From Trichomonas vaginalis G3 (taxonomy: Eukaryota; Parabasalia; Trichomonadida; Trichomonadidae): a stretch of DNA of 64,000 bases. This document shows positions 1 to 8,624 of the stretch, piece after piece (the stretch's first letter is position 1; each line of letters begins with the position of its first letter). The notes under the pieces were generated by a model that saw nothing but the letters and a program-made list of their open reading frames with translations, was not told the DNA's origin and did not search any database. The stretch is taken from contig NC_067207.1 in NCBI RefSeq assembly GCF_026262505.1, forward strand, positions 10,260,082 through 10,324,081, given 5' to 3'. A program made the position numbers and the translations under genes.

Positions 1-36
1 AAAACAAACCAAACTAAATTTTTTTACTGAGATGAA

Positions 37-621
37 ATGACCGAAGAAGTTGAAACGGTAGATTTGACACCACAAACAAAAAGTTCAGAACCATTGTCAA
101 AACCTGTCAAAGAACTTACAGATGAAGAGAAAAATTCAATAATAGAAAGTGCCAGGTCTGGAAATACAAACCCTAACTACAAAGTCACTTTTCATAAAAA
201 TGGAACGGCAAGTATCTCAAAAAAGAAACAGACTCTCACAAATAAAATATTGAAGTCTGAAGGAGCTTTCGAGACAACAGATGGAAAAGTTTACTTCACT
301 GACCAACAGTTCATTATAGAACATCTCATTGACTTAGAGTCGAAATATTCTAAACTTTACAACAAACACAAAAAGTTGAAAGGAAAACAAAAACAAATGG
401 CATATGATATTTATGAAGATGTTGACGACACAACTGTTCCTGCAGGTGAGGTAAAGTCAGAGGAACCGAAAAGTGACGAAAAACCGATAGAAGAAGAAAA
501 ACCAAAAACTGAAGATAAACCAAAACCAAAGTTTAGTTTCCAAACTAAACCAAGTCAACCTTCATTAGCTGGTATGGGTTGGCGTCAAAGACTTATGGCA
601 GCAGGCGGTTATGTAAAGTAA
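37..621 (+). CDS. Charged Polinton protein, 194 aa (copy A)
   Basis: I do not recognise a family. The protein is hydrophilic and rich in Lys, Glu and Pro, with an acidic/proline stretch at about residues 135-170 and a short hydrophobic, glycine-containing C-terminus (about 178-194). No signal peptide or membrane segment is visible. It sits 45 bases before PolB and is preceded by the leader TTTTTTACTGAGATGAA, which sets the ATG. The same gene, about 99% identical, is found at 45,547-46,131 before the second PolB. Its fixed position beside a protein-primed polymerase makes a replication or packaging role possible, but this is only inference from context. Confidence 0.75.
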   Translation: MTEEVETVDLTPQTKSSEPLSKPVKELTDEEKNSIIESARSGNTNPNYKVTFHKNGTASISKKKQTLTNKILKSEGAFETTDGKVYFTDQQFIIEHLIDLESKYSKLYNKHKKLKGKQKQMAYDIYEDVDDTTVPAGEVKSEEPKSDEKPIEEEKPKTEDKPKPKFSFQTKPSQPSLAGMGWRQRLMAAGGYVK

Positions 622-666
622 AGAAAAAAATATTTTTTTTATTTTTATAAAAATGCCCCATATAGA

Positions 667-2805
667 ATGGATAGAAAGTCTGCTAGAATAAAAGCAGAGT
701 TACAAAGATATGGTTGGAGAGTTTCGAAGAATTTTAAATATAGGAAGGGAAGACCCATAAAAGTCTATGACAAATTGTCTGGTCTTCGCTACGAAATGGA
801 TTTGGAAACAGCACGTGCAAATTATCCAAACAGACTAGAGAGGTTAGAAGAAGAACGTCTTATGGACATGCCTTTCGATGTTAGTGAACCTCAAGTTGAA
901 GGACACGACGGCTTTGCCAGATTCTACTGGAAACATGACGAACAATTGCATCCTTTGAGAAGGAAAAAAGGAAAAGGTGAAGACACACATGCTCCCATGG
1001 AAAGAACAAGATATGCATATGAAAAGTACCGTGAAGTTAGAAGTCAAATTACATCTGGTCGAACCTTTACAGTAAACTTTGACGAAGGAAAGAACAAAGA
1101 AGGCTTCATGGGTGTACTTGCTGCCATACAAGACGGAAATAAGAAAGGACACAATCTCAGATTGACCATAACGGATTTGGATGGTCACATTTACTATGCA
1201 AATGGCAATGAACAAACAGCTGCAAAACTTCTTGACGCTTTCAAGACTACAAAGAGAGAACAAATGGTTGACTCCGACTCAGACATTTTGAATGCAATTG
1301 AAGGAATTGCAAGTGTCAAGTTCGAATGGTACCAACCTAACCCTCAAGCAGTCAGACAACATGCTGGATACTTCCCGTTCATAAATAAGTCTGACATTGA
1401 CTTGACAAGGTATGGAATTTACAATTCAATTGAAACAATTGTCAATGAACCTTGTATTCTTACATGTCTCAGGAACTCTGGTCTTGTTTCAGAAGAGAAG
1501 ATGAAGTATCTTGAGTCATGTGTGAAGACAAGGTACATTCTCAGAGGTCAATTGGCAAAAATTGCACCGTTGGCAAATGTCAATATCCGAGTCAACATAC
1601 CTACAGCTAAAGGTTCTTCACATGACGACTATGTTGTTGAGTTCAATTTACCATGGTTGAAGATTGCAATTGTCCACAACCACTTCATGTTGAACGAAAG
1701 TCTTACAAACCCATTGTTCGGAAAAGGCAAGTGCAACATTGTCAGAGCTGTAAACATTCTTTTCGAGAAAGGTTTGTTGGAACCAATTCCAGATGACAAG
1801 CTGACAGAAACTTTTGTACCAAAAGACGAAACAAACTTTTCACTGTTAGCAAGACCAAAAGTTGTTCCAGACAAAGTTCTAGTACAAAAGAAGTACACAA
1901 TTCCACAAGGAGTTGGATTGTTCGGATACCAACCTGAACCAGAAGAACTTCCAATGAGGTTGCAAGAACTTCAAGATGCTATAAACAAACTTCCATTGAG
2001 ACATCCAATTGACGTCAAATTGTATTGGAGAGCATCTGAGTTAGGTCAGAAGGTTTTATATGAAACAGGTTGCTTCGACGATGTTTATGAGATAACAGGA
2101 GAAGTTTCTCAGAAGATAAGAGACTCACTTGAATTTCCACAAACTGGACCAATTGGTTGCGACAAGTTCGACTCAAACGAAAAGATATACTATGTCGACC
2201 TTAACGCTGCATACATGAGGTTTGTCCAATATATTCCGACTGGAATTCCAAACGAAGATGGTGAGTTCCCGGGAAGGAACTATACAGTTGGAAAAGTCAT
2301 ACAACAACTGTATGATATTAGGAAAGCTTCAAACCCCAAACTTGCAATGACACTCAAATTGCTTATGAATTCGACATGGGGATATTCCATTAAGAAACCT
2401 CAAGAGATGAAGAGTAAACATTATGAGAAGGTCGACAACTTTGTTGAAAGGTTTTCTCCTTTTGTTTTGAAGTACGAATTCACTCAAGGTCAAAGTGGCT
2501 TAGTAACCACATTAAAACCTATTGTCGAACATTGGTCTTACCCTCAGTTCGCAAAGGCAGTCCTTGACAACTACAACAAATTCTTCTCCGAAGTCAAATC
2601 GAAAGTTGTGGTTTACTATGAGAACATTGACGCACTCATGACGAACGAAGAAGGGTACAACAAACTCATTGAAATGGGAATGGTCAGTGAGAAGATGGGC
2701 TGTTTTAAGCTAGATAAGGTATTTTCTGAAGTTCATGTCCTCTCCAAGCGTAAGTATTGGGGCATACTTGAAGACGGCACAGAAATAAAACATTGCATGA
2801 AGTAA
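667..2805 (+). CDS. polB: Protein-primed family B DNA polymerase (copy A)
   Basis: Replicative DNA polymerase of the element, 712 codons in one open frame. The C-terminal half carries a motif A-like YVDLNAAYM (Asp511), a motif B-like KLLMNSTWGYS (Lys564, Asn568, Gly572) and a motif C-like segment around residues 650-656. The N-terminal half, where the 3'-5' exonuclease domain should lie, is less clear to me. Polintons are known to encode a polymerase of the protein-primed group, and the lack of spacing for long thumb domains fits. An in-line leader TTTTTATAAAAATG lies just upstream, so translation may start at 652 or 667. The gene follows the charged 194-aa protein, as in copy B. Confidence 0.85.
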   Translation: MDRKSARIKAELQRYGWRVSKNFKYRKGRPIKVYDKLSGLRYEMDLETARANYPNRLERLEEERLMDMPFDVSEPQVEGHDGFARFYWKHDEQLHPLRRKKGKGEDTHAPMERTRYAYEKYREVRSQITSGRTFTVNFDEGKNKEGFMGVLAAIQDGNKKGHNLRLTITDLDGHIYYANGNEQTAAKLLDAFKTTKREQMVDSDSDILNAIEGIASVKFEWYQPNPQAVRQHAGYFPFINKSDIDLTRYGIYNSIETIVNEPCILTCLRNSGLVSEEKMKYLESCVKTRYILRGQLAKIAPLANVNIRVNIPTAKGSSHDDYVVEFNLPWLKIAIVHNHFMLNESLTNPLFGKGKCNIVRAVNILFEKGLLEPIPDDKLTETFVPKDETNFSLLARPKVVPDKVLVQKKYTIPQGVGLFGYQPEPEELPMRLQELQDAINKLPLRHPIDVKLYWRASELGQKVLYETGCFDDVYEITGEVSQKIRDSLEFPQTGPIGCDKFDSNEKIYYVDLNAAYMRFVQYIPTGIPNEDGEFPGRNYTVGKVIQQLYDIRKASNPKLAMTLKLLMNSTWGYSIKKPQEMKSKHYEKVDNFVERFSPFVLKYEFTQGQSGLVTTLKPIVEHWSYPQFAKAVLDNYNKFFSEVKSKVVVYYENIDALMTNEEGYNKLIEMGMVSEKMGCFKLDKVFSEVHVLSKRKYWGILEDGTEIKHCMK

Positions 2806-2848
2806 AAATTTATTTTTTAAAAAGTGACATTTTTTAATTTTATTTGAA

Positions 2849-2953
2849 ATGTACGCTGAGTTTGTTGGAGAAGACCGTTGGGAAACTTGTTTGTTAGATG
2901 AGAAATATGAAATGGCATACCATTTTAAAACAATATATTTTTACATATATTAA
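2849..2953 (+). CDS. Possible 34-aa small protein
   Basis: Short open frame directly abutting the next gene (its stop is followed at once by the next ATG). It begins with acidic residues and ends in an aromatic, hydrophobic tail. A TGACATTTTTT motif lies about 20 bases upstream, like that before two cargo genes of copy B. It has no counterpart at the same place in copy B. It may be a chance frame. Confidence 0.25.
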   Translation: MYAEFVGEDRWETCLLDEKYEMAYHFKTIYFYIY

Positions 2954-3814
2954 ATGCTTCAGGTTGAAAAACAAAGAACAAAAGTAGCAGATACAAAACC
3001 GTTAGACTATATCTTTACAAATGCTGGTAGGACTATTTCAGATGAAGAAATTTCATCCCGAGCATACAGGTTTGACTATCCAATTCGTTGGCTTCAAAGT
3101 CCTTCAGATGCAAAGGCAATAGCATTTAGAAGAGTTTTGTTTTCAAATAGAACTAACGCATTTATGTTCGCAGTATATTTTCATGGGCAGTATAAAGGTC
3201 CTGATGGTCTAATAGACAAATTTGACGAAATGAGAATCTTTACAGTTCGTTCAGACGAAAGTCTTGAGAAAACTCTAAATGACTTTCAAACTCAAATGAA
3301 CAAATATTATTGGGAATTTCAAGAAAAATACGACTCTTTACTAAATGGAACATACTATCTGAAACTAGAATATGACAAGATGAACTCCACCGTTTCATTT
3401 CAAAAGATTGAAATTAACCCTCCAAGAGATACAGAGTTTTTATTTTGGAAAGTAGACAAACGTTCTTGGGCACAATTTCTTCGGTTACTAAACCAGAACG
3501 AACCATTACCACCAGATGGTCCATTTAAATTTATACTTCCACCAGCAGATTTGACAGTTTATAGAAACGTGTTTGACCCTCAAAATGTTATGTGTCATGC
3601 AAGTTTCAGTTCAAGCAACAATAGTTTTCTATGTATTGGTAAGGACTTTTATGACTTTGCTTCTAAATTCTACGAACCACCTAGTAACAGTTTCTCTGAC
3701 TTTCAAGTTTGGTTCACAACAAATGGTGTGCAACATATTATTCCATTGTACTATGACTTTTATCTCGAATTGTCTTTCATATATAACTACGGAAAAGTGC
3801 TGAAAAAGTATTGA
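2954..3814 (+). CDS. Unknown Polinton protein, 286 aa (paralogue of 41,052-41,900)
   Basis: No known domain recognised. It is clearly related to the 282-aa protein on the minus strand at 41,052-41,900: both start with a ML..EK/TKPLD segment, share FDYP(I/L)RWL near residue 45, and end with a block containing FYEPPS.S.SDFQVWFTT and YLELSFIYNY. The sequence is rich in aromatic residues and predicted beta strands, with no signal peptide or membrane helix, so a structural or particle protein is possible. In copy A it lies after PolB, in copy B between the small structural proteins and the fibre gene, so the gene has moved. Confidence 0.7.
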   Translation: MLQVEKQRTKVADTKPLDYIFTNAGRTISDEEISSRAYRFDYPIRWLQSPSDAKAIAFRRVLFSNRTNAFMFAVYFHGQYKGPDGLIDKFDEMRIFTVRSDESLEKTLNDFQTQMNKYYWEFQEKYDSLLNGTYYLKLEYDKMNSTVSFQKIEINPPRDTEFLFWKVDKRSWAQFLRLLNQNEPLPPDGPFKFILPPADLTVYRNVFDPQNVMCHASFSSSNNSFLCIGKDFYDFASKFYEPPSNSFSDFQVWFTTNGVQHIIPLYYDFYLELSFIYNYGKVLKKY

Positions 3815-3867
3815 AAAATAATGTTTATGTTAGCATGTTAGATCTAACACGTTTTCTAACCTCATGA

Positions 3868-4068
3868 ATTTGTCATGACTTCTTCGTAAATGTTTTGTCA
3901 AGACTTCTTCGTAAATGTTTTGTCAAGACTTCTTCGTAAATGTTTTGTCATGACTTCTTCGTAAATGTTTTGTCATGACTTCTTCGTAAATGTTTTGTCA
4001 AGACTTCTTCGTAAATGTTTTGTCAAGACTTCTTCGTAAATGTTTTGTCATGACTTCTTCATCGTAAT
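3868..4068. repeat. 25-bp tandem array, block 1
   Basis: About eight head-to-tail copies of a 25-bp unit (GACTTCTTCGTAAATGTTTT plus GTCAA or GTCAT). The fifth base of the GTCAA/GTCAT segment varies. No spacers lie between units. The array ends in GTAATGAGCGTAAAGGACCC, a short block that also closes the other two arrays. Confidence 0.95.
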
Positions 4069-4205
4069 GAGCGTAAAGGACCCAAAAATAATGTTTAGGT
4101 GAAGTGGTGCGATCTCACCTGTTTTTTCACCTCTTTTTTTCACCTCTTGAATTTTCATGAATTTTCCCGAAATAAAAAATAAAGTTAGTTTTATTTTTTT
4201 ATTTT

Positions 4206-4285
4206 GTATGTTAGATATGATTTCAGGGATTTTTTTGACGAAGTGTTACTCTTCACTTCGTCAAAAAATAACAGTTATCTAATGA
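4206..4285. repeat. Hairpin unit 1
   Basis: Copy of an approximately 100-bp unit whose centre is a perfect 15-bp stem, 4231-4245 with 4254-4268 (TTTTTTGACGAAGTG and its complement), around an 8-base loop TTACTCTT. It is preceded by the AAAGTTAGTTTTATTTT block that elsewhere stands before the cargo genes. Copies 2 and 3 lie at 4337-4374 and 5290-5327. Confidence 0.9.
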
Positions 4286-4311
4286 AAAAGTGTCATTTTT
4301 TGTATTTTTTT

Positions 4312-4400
4312 GTATGTTAGATATGATTTCAGGGATTTTTTTGACGAAGTGTTACTCTTCACTTCGTCAAAAAATAACAGTTATCTAATGAAAAAGTGTC
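4312..4400. repeat. Hairpin unit 2
   Basis: Second copy of the hairpin unit, directly in tandem with the first; stem arms at 4337-4351 and 4360-4374, loop identical. Stem, loop and flanks match the other two copies base for base over most of the unit. Confidence 0.9.
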
Positions 4401-4424
4401 ATTTTTTTTCACCCTCTTGAATTT

Positions 4425-5122
4425 TCATGACTTCTTCGTACATGCTTTGTCAAGACTTCTTCGTAAATGTTTTGTCATGACTTCTTCGTAAATGTTTTGT
4501 CAAGACTTCTTCGTACATGCTTTGTCAAACATGAACGTAAATGTTTTGTCAAGACTTCTTCGTAAATGTTTTGTCAAGACTTCTTCATGAATGTTTTGTC
4601 AAGACTTCTTCGTACATGCTTTGTCAAGACTTCTTCATGAATGTTTTGTCAAGACTTCTTCGTAAATGTTTTGTCAAGACTTCTTCGTAAATGTTTTGTC
4701 AAGACTTCTTCGTAAATGTTTTGTCATGACTTCTTCATGAATGTTTTGTCAAGACTTCTTCGTAAATGTTTTGTCATGACTTCTTCATGAATGTTTTGTC
4801 ATGACTTCTTCGTAAATGTTTTGTCATGACTTCTTCGTAAATGTTTTGTCAAGACTTCTTCGTAAATGTTTTGTCATGACTTCTTCGTACATGCTTTGTC
4901 AAACATGAACGTAAATGTTTTGTCAAGACTTCTTCATCGTAATGAGCGTAAATGTTTTGTCATGACTTCTTCGTAAATGTTTTGTCAAACATGAACGTAC
5001 ATGCTTTGTCATGACTTCTTCGTAAATGTTTTGTCAAACATGAACGTACATGCTTTGTCATGACTTCTTCGTAAATGTTTTGTCAAACATGAACGTAAAT
5101 GTTTTGTCAAGACTTCTTCGTA
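4425..5122. repeat. 25-bp tandem array, block 2
   Basis: Longest of the three arrays, about 28 units. Here the 25-bp unit is mixed with variants (ATGAATG or ACATGC in place of AAATGT, and AAACATGAAC in place of GACTTCTTC). It ends with the same GTAATGAGTGTAAAGGACCC block as the others. Confidence 0.93.
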
Positions 5123-5267
5123 ATGAGTGTAAAGGACCCAAAAATAAAGTTTATGTTAACATGTTAGATCTAACATGTTTTCTAACATGTTTTCTAACCT
5201 CTTGAATTTTCATGAATTTCCTTAAGATAGAAAAAATAAAGTTAGTTTTATTTTGTATTTTTTTGTA

Positions 5268-5352
5268 TGTTAGATATGATTTCAGGGATTTTTTTGACGA
5301 AGTGTTACTCTTCACTTCGTCAAAAAATAACAGTTATCTAATGAAAAAGTGT
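5268..5352. repeat. Hairpin unit 3
   Basis: Third copy of the hairpin unit; arms at 5290-5304 and 5313-5327. As in the first copy, it follows the AAAGTTAGTTTTATTTT block and leads straight into a 25-bp array. Confidence 0.9.
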
Positions 5353-5353
5353 C

Positions 5354-5692
5354 ATGACTTCTTCGTAAATGTTTTGTCATGACTTCTTCGTAAATGTTTT
5401 GTCAAGACTTCTTCGTAAATGTTTTGTCAAGACTTCTTCGTAAATGTTTTGTCAAGACTTCTTCGTAAATGTTTTGTCATGACTTCTTCGTAAATGTTTT
5501 GTCATGACTTCTTCGTAAATGTTTTGTCAAGACTTCTTCGTAAATGTTTTGTCAAGACTTCTTCGTAAATGTTTTGTCAAGACTTCTTCGTAAATGTTTT
5601 GTCATGACTTCTTCGTAAATGTTTTGTCATGACTTCTTCGTAAATGTTTTGTCATGACTTCTTCGTAAATGTTTTGTCAAGACTTCTTCGTA
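5354..5692. repeat. 25-bp tandem array, block 3
   Basis: About thirteen to fourteen very uniform 25-bp units, the purest of the three arrays. It is followed by the TAATGAGTGTAAAGGACCC block, a GTTAGATCTCAC palindrome variant and then the promoter-like block before the 5857 gene. Confidence 0.95.
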
Positions 5693-5856
5693 ATGAGTGT
5701 AAAGGACCCAAAAATAAAGTTTATGTTAGAATGTTAGATCTCACCTGTTTTCTAACATGTTTTCTAACCTCTTGAATTTTCATGAATTTTCCCGAAATAA
5801 AAAATAAAGTTAGTTTTATTTTTTTTATTTTTTTTATTTTGTATAAAAAAATAAAA

Positions 5857-6810
5857 ATGTCAACAATCGGCACAACAACAGTTCAAACAACAACAGTTCA
5901 AACAACAACAGCACCAAACTCGTTAGTCATGAATCCTACGTCAATGTTAGTAGAGATGAAAAGCTTCATTCCTTCTTCATATACTTTCGAAACAAAAATC
6001 CAGAAGATAAAGCAAGAACTTTTAACATGTAATTTAGACTGTAGTGCGAAAGATGAAGAAAATGAACAGTATCTTTATGAAATGCAGGACATTATTGACC
6101 ATTTGCCTAAACTACCTGAAATTCAGCAGCAAAAACTAACTATTCCTGAATTCGACGAAATTGAAGTCAAAGCAACTGACTCGGTAGAAATAAAGAAGTT
6201 CATACGAAAGGTAAATTATGAATTCCTTGGTTTTCATTGCAACCATAAGGTTATGGACAAAGATTGCGACATGGTATATAAGAATGTTTCTGACCTTTAC
6301 AAATCCGAAGAATTTAAGACCTACGACAACTTTGTTTCGTTAGTTGCTGAATGTGTATGGCAGATAAGAGATAAAGATAGAAGAGGTAAGGTATGGAATG
6401 AACAAATAAGACCCGCTATGTTTGAGATGAAGAAAACCATTGACGCTTTAGTTGTTTTAGCAGGTAAGGTTTCAGAATATAACGCAAAAATGAACCCGCA
6501 ATGTTCTAAATGTAAAGCAGCAATGAGGAGATATAACTACTCCGTCAAAGAGATAGAACGTATGAGAAACGACTATGCAGACTTAAAGAAAGAAGCAGAA
6601 AAGCCAGCAGAAGATAAAATGGATATGTTGACATTTCTGAACAAAAACTATCCAACAGCAGAAGATTTCCTTCTATCTGACGTCAAGAAGAAATATAAAG
6701 AAACCTTCGGCATTGTTAAAACATTCGATGTACTAAAAGAAGAAATAGAGGCTACAAAACTGTTTAGAGTCATGAACCATCGCAACATATACCATGTAAA
6801 ACGCTTGTGA
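5857..6810 (+). CDS. Unknown cargo protein, 317 aa
   Basis: No family recognised. I start it at 5857 (MSTIGTTT) rather than at the upstream in-frame ATG at 5782, because the upstream part is encoded by the AT-rich promoter-like block shared with the neighbouring genes. The N-terminus is Thr-rich; residues about 115-260 are helical and charged, with cysteine pairs (C.HK...DC and CSKC) that could bind metal; the C-terminus is basic. It lies with the two KilA-N genes and has the same upstream block, so it probably belongs to one cargo cluster. Function unknown. Confidence 0.6.
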   Translation: MSTIGTTTVQTTTVQTTTAPNSLVMNPTSMLVEMKSFIPSSYTFETKIQKIKQELLTCNLDCSAKDEENEQYLYEMQDIIDHLPKLPEIQQQKLTIPEFDEIEVKATDSVEIKKFIRKVNYEFLGFHCNHKVMDKDCDMVYKNVSDLYKSEEFKTYDNFVSLVAECVWQIRDKDRRGKVWNEQIRPAMFEMKKTIDALVVLAGKVSEYNAKMNPQCSKCKAAMRRYNYSVKEIERMRNDYADLKKEAEKPAEDKMDMLTFLNKNYPTAEDFLLSDVKKKYKETFGIVKTFDVLKEEIEATKLFRVMNHRNIYHVKRL

Positions 6811-7253
6811 AAAAAGAGGTTAGAAAACAGGTGAGAAAACGTGTTAGATCTAACATGCTAACATAAACTTTATTTTTGCTGAATTCCGTATGAAATTTCA
6901 TGAGTTTTGTGTGTTTTAGACCATGTTAGAAAACGTGTTAGAAAACGTGTTAGATCTAACATGCTAACATAAAATATATTTTTACTGAAAAATGACCAAA
7001 AATCTGAGTAAAATGGCATATGCTTGCTTCCCTCGGAAAACTGAGAGAAGAGATTCCGTACGAAAACAGTGAAGAACAGCGAGTAGGTAAGAAACCTTAG
7101 TCGCCAAAACTCTATGAAAACAGTGAAGAACAGCGAGACCGACTTCCTTCGGGGTCGCCTAAAACTCATGAAAACAGTGAATTTCCTTAAGATAGAAAAA
7201 ATAAAGTTAGTTTTATTTTTATTTATTTTTTTATTTTGTATGTAAAGACAGAT
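6811..7253. other. Intergenic: palindromes and a KilA-N remnant
   Basis: No intact gene. It holds two copies of GTTAGATCTAACATGCTAAC (near 6843 and 6948), the reverse complement of a sequence near 3830-3850, so the 3.8-6.9 kb block is bracketed by inverted copies. At about 7012-7066 there is a stretch clearly similar to 7925-7978 inside the KilA-N gene (around CCCTCGGAAAAC and GAGATTCCGTACGAAAA), a remnant of a further KilA-N unit. It ends with the block CCTTAAGATAGAAAAAATAA and AAAGTTAGTTTTATTTT, repeated before the next genes. Confidence 0.7.
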
Positions 7254-7616
7254 ATGTCAACATCAGAGAACACAACAACTGCTATCGTTCATGAAGCCAT
7301 AAATGAAGAATACGAGTACATACAGTTTAACAAACAACTCCGTCTCATTCGTTCGGTCAAAGACGATATGTACCAAATGCAAAGTATTTTGACAGCATGT
7401 TTTGCTCCAGACACTAAACACGCAGACGACTGGTTCAAAAACCAAATCACACAAGAACTTTTGAGTGAAATTTCTCTAGACCGACTTTTTTCGGTCTTGC
7501 ATAAAACACATGAAAATCGTAAAAATTTGCCAATAAATTTAAGAGGTTGGTATGTTCATAGACTTTTAGTAAATGCTGTTGCAATGTGGGCTTCGCCTAA
7601 ACTTTATTTTTATTGA
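7254..7616 (+). CDS. Short KilA-N domain protein, 120 aa
   Basis: Probable DNA-binding protein with only a KilA-N domain. I start it at 7254 because this ATG aligns with the start of the longer relative at 7710. It shares HEAINEEYEYIQ.NKQLRLIRSVKDDMYQMQS-type sequence with that gene, then W.KNQ.T.ELL and GWYVHRLLVNAVAMWASP, the conserved core of KilA-N. KilA-N is a DNA-binding fold found in large DNA viruses, phages and, in large numbers, Trichomonas. The frame ends right after the WASP motif. Whether this short form is functional is unclear. Confidence 0.75.
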   Translation: MSTSENTTTAIVHEAINEEYEYIQFNKQLRLIRSVKDDMYQMQSILTACFAPDTKHADDWFKNQITQELLSEISLDRLFSVLHKTHENRKNLPINLRGWYVHRLLVNAVAMWASPKLYFY

Positions 7617-7709
7617 ATTCAGCACAAATTTCATGAATTTCCTTAAGATAGAAAAAATAAAGTTAGTTTTTTATAAAATATTTTTTTTATCCGGAATATA
7701 AAGACAGAT
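7617..7709. promoter_or_regulatory. Repeated upstream block of KilA-N genes
   Basis: Contains CCTTAAGATAGAAAAAATAA followed by AAAGTTAG and a T-rich run, then ATCCGGAATATAAAGACAG and the start codon. The same blocks stand before 7254 and (in part) before 5857 and the hairpin units, so it is best read as a duplicated promoter region. Confidence 0.5.
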
Positions 7710-8537
7710 ATGTCAACAACCGAGAACACAACAACAGTTATAGTCCATGAAGCTATAAATGAAGAATACGAGTACATACAGTATAACAAACAGTTACGTC
7801 TCATTCGTTCGGTCAAAGACGATATGTACCAGATGCAAAGTATTTTGAACGCTCTTCGTTCTACAAAGCAAGCATATCATTGGTTTGAAAACCAACAGAC
7901 AAAAGAACTTTTAGAAGAATTTCCTCATATGTTTGCTACCCTCGGAAAACCGAGGGTAGAGATTCCGTACGAAAATCGCAAGAATTTGGCTCCTGGTTTG
8001 AGAGGATATTATGTTCATAGACTTTTAGTAAATGCCGTAGCAATGTGGGCTTCACCTCGTTATGCTTGTTATATTTTCATGATGTTAGATGAACTATATA
8101 AAGCAGAACGTGAAGAGATGGAAAACAAGCTTGAAGCAAAAGATGAAGTCATTGAAGCAAAAGACAAAAACATTCAGAAAAGAATACCACGTTCGGTACC
8201 AAAAGGAAAGGAAAAGAACTATAAGTATATGATTTATACTGAAGAGATGGAAAATGAAGAAGATAAAGATATGGTTATGTTGCATTTAGTCAGAAGAAAC
8301 AACAAAAGCTTTTACGACCTTGCTAAGATTTACAAATCTGACAGAAATTGGTTCTATCGCGAAAACTTACCGATTTCAATGACACCGAATGAAGATGTGA
8401 AACAAATAGTTCAAGATACGTTACCTCAAACACACTATGATATGAAAGGTTGTACAATACTTACATTCAAAGAAGATTTGCCATTGTTAAAGGAAAAAAT
8501 AACAGAGTATTTTGACAACTTCAAACAAGTAGAGTAA
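7710..8537 (+). CDS. KilA-N protein with C-terminal extension, 275 aa
   Basis: Probable DNA-binding protein of the KilA-N (N1R/p28-like) group. The KilA-N core is at about residues 20-130: WFENQQTKELL (Trp58, Asn61) and GYYVHRLLVNAVAMWASPRY (Gly99 to Tyr118). A charged coiled-coil linker follows (about 130-165). The C-terminal half (about 165-270) looks like the conserved domain that follows KilA-N in insect large DNA viruses, but I cannot confirm it by search. No RING finger is visible. It is the complete member of a small tandem family here (7254, and a remnant near 7012-7066). A role in transcription or in silencing rival elements is inference. Confidence 0.8.
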   Translation: MSTTENTTTVIVHEAINEEYEYIQYNKQLRLIRSVKDDMYQMQSILNALRSTKQAYHWFENQQTKELLEEFPHMFATLGKPRVEIPYENRKNLAPGLRGYYVHRLLVNAVAMWASPRYACYIFMMLDELYKAEREEMENKLEAKDEVIEAKDKNIQKRIPRSVPKGKEKNYKYMIYTEEMENEEDKDMVMLHLVRRNNKSFYDLAKIYKSDRNWFYRENLPISMTPNEDVKQIVQDTLPQTHYDMKGCTILTFKEDLPLLKEKITEYFDNFKQVE

Positions 8538-8624
8538 ATTGCACTCTTTATTTTTACGCTTGACTTCAGATGGCTCAAGTAGCTCAATTAGGTAAATTGC
8601 CTCGTCAAATCCTTCTGGCATTCC

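Noticed and set aside
844-1263. 139-codon minus-strand frame inside PolB
   Set aside because: Antisense of a conserved gene, Phe/Ser-rich, with no initiator.
3868-5692. CRISPR-like appearance of the 25-bp arrays
   Set aside because: Units are directly head to tail without unique spacers, no cas genes are near, and the organism is eukaryotic.
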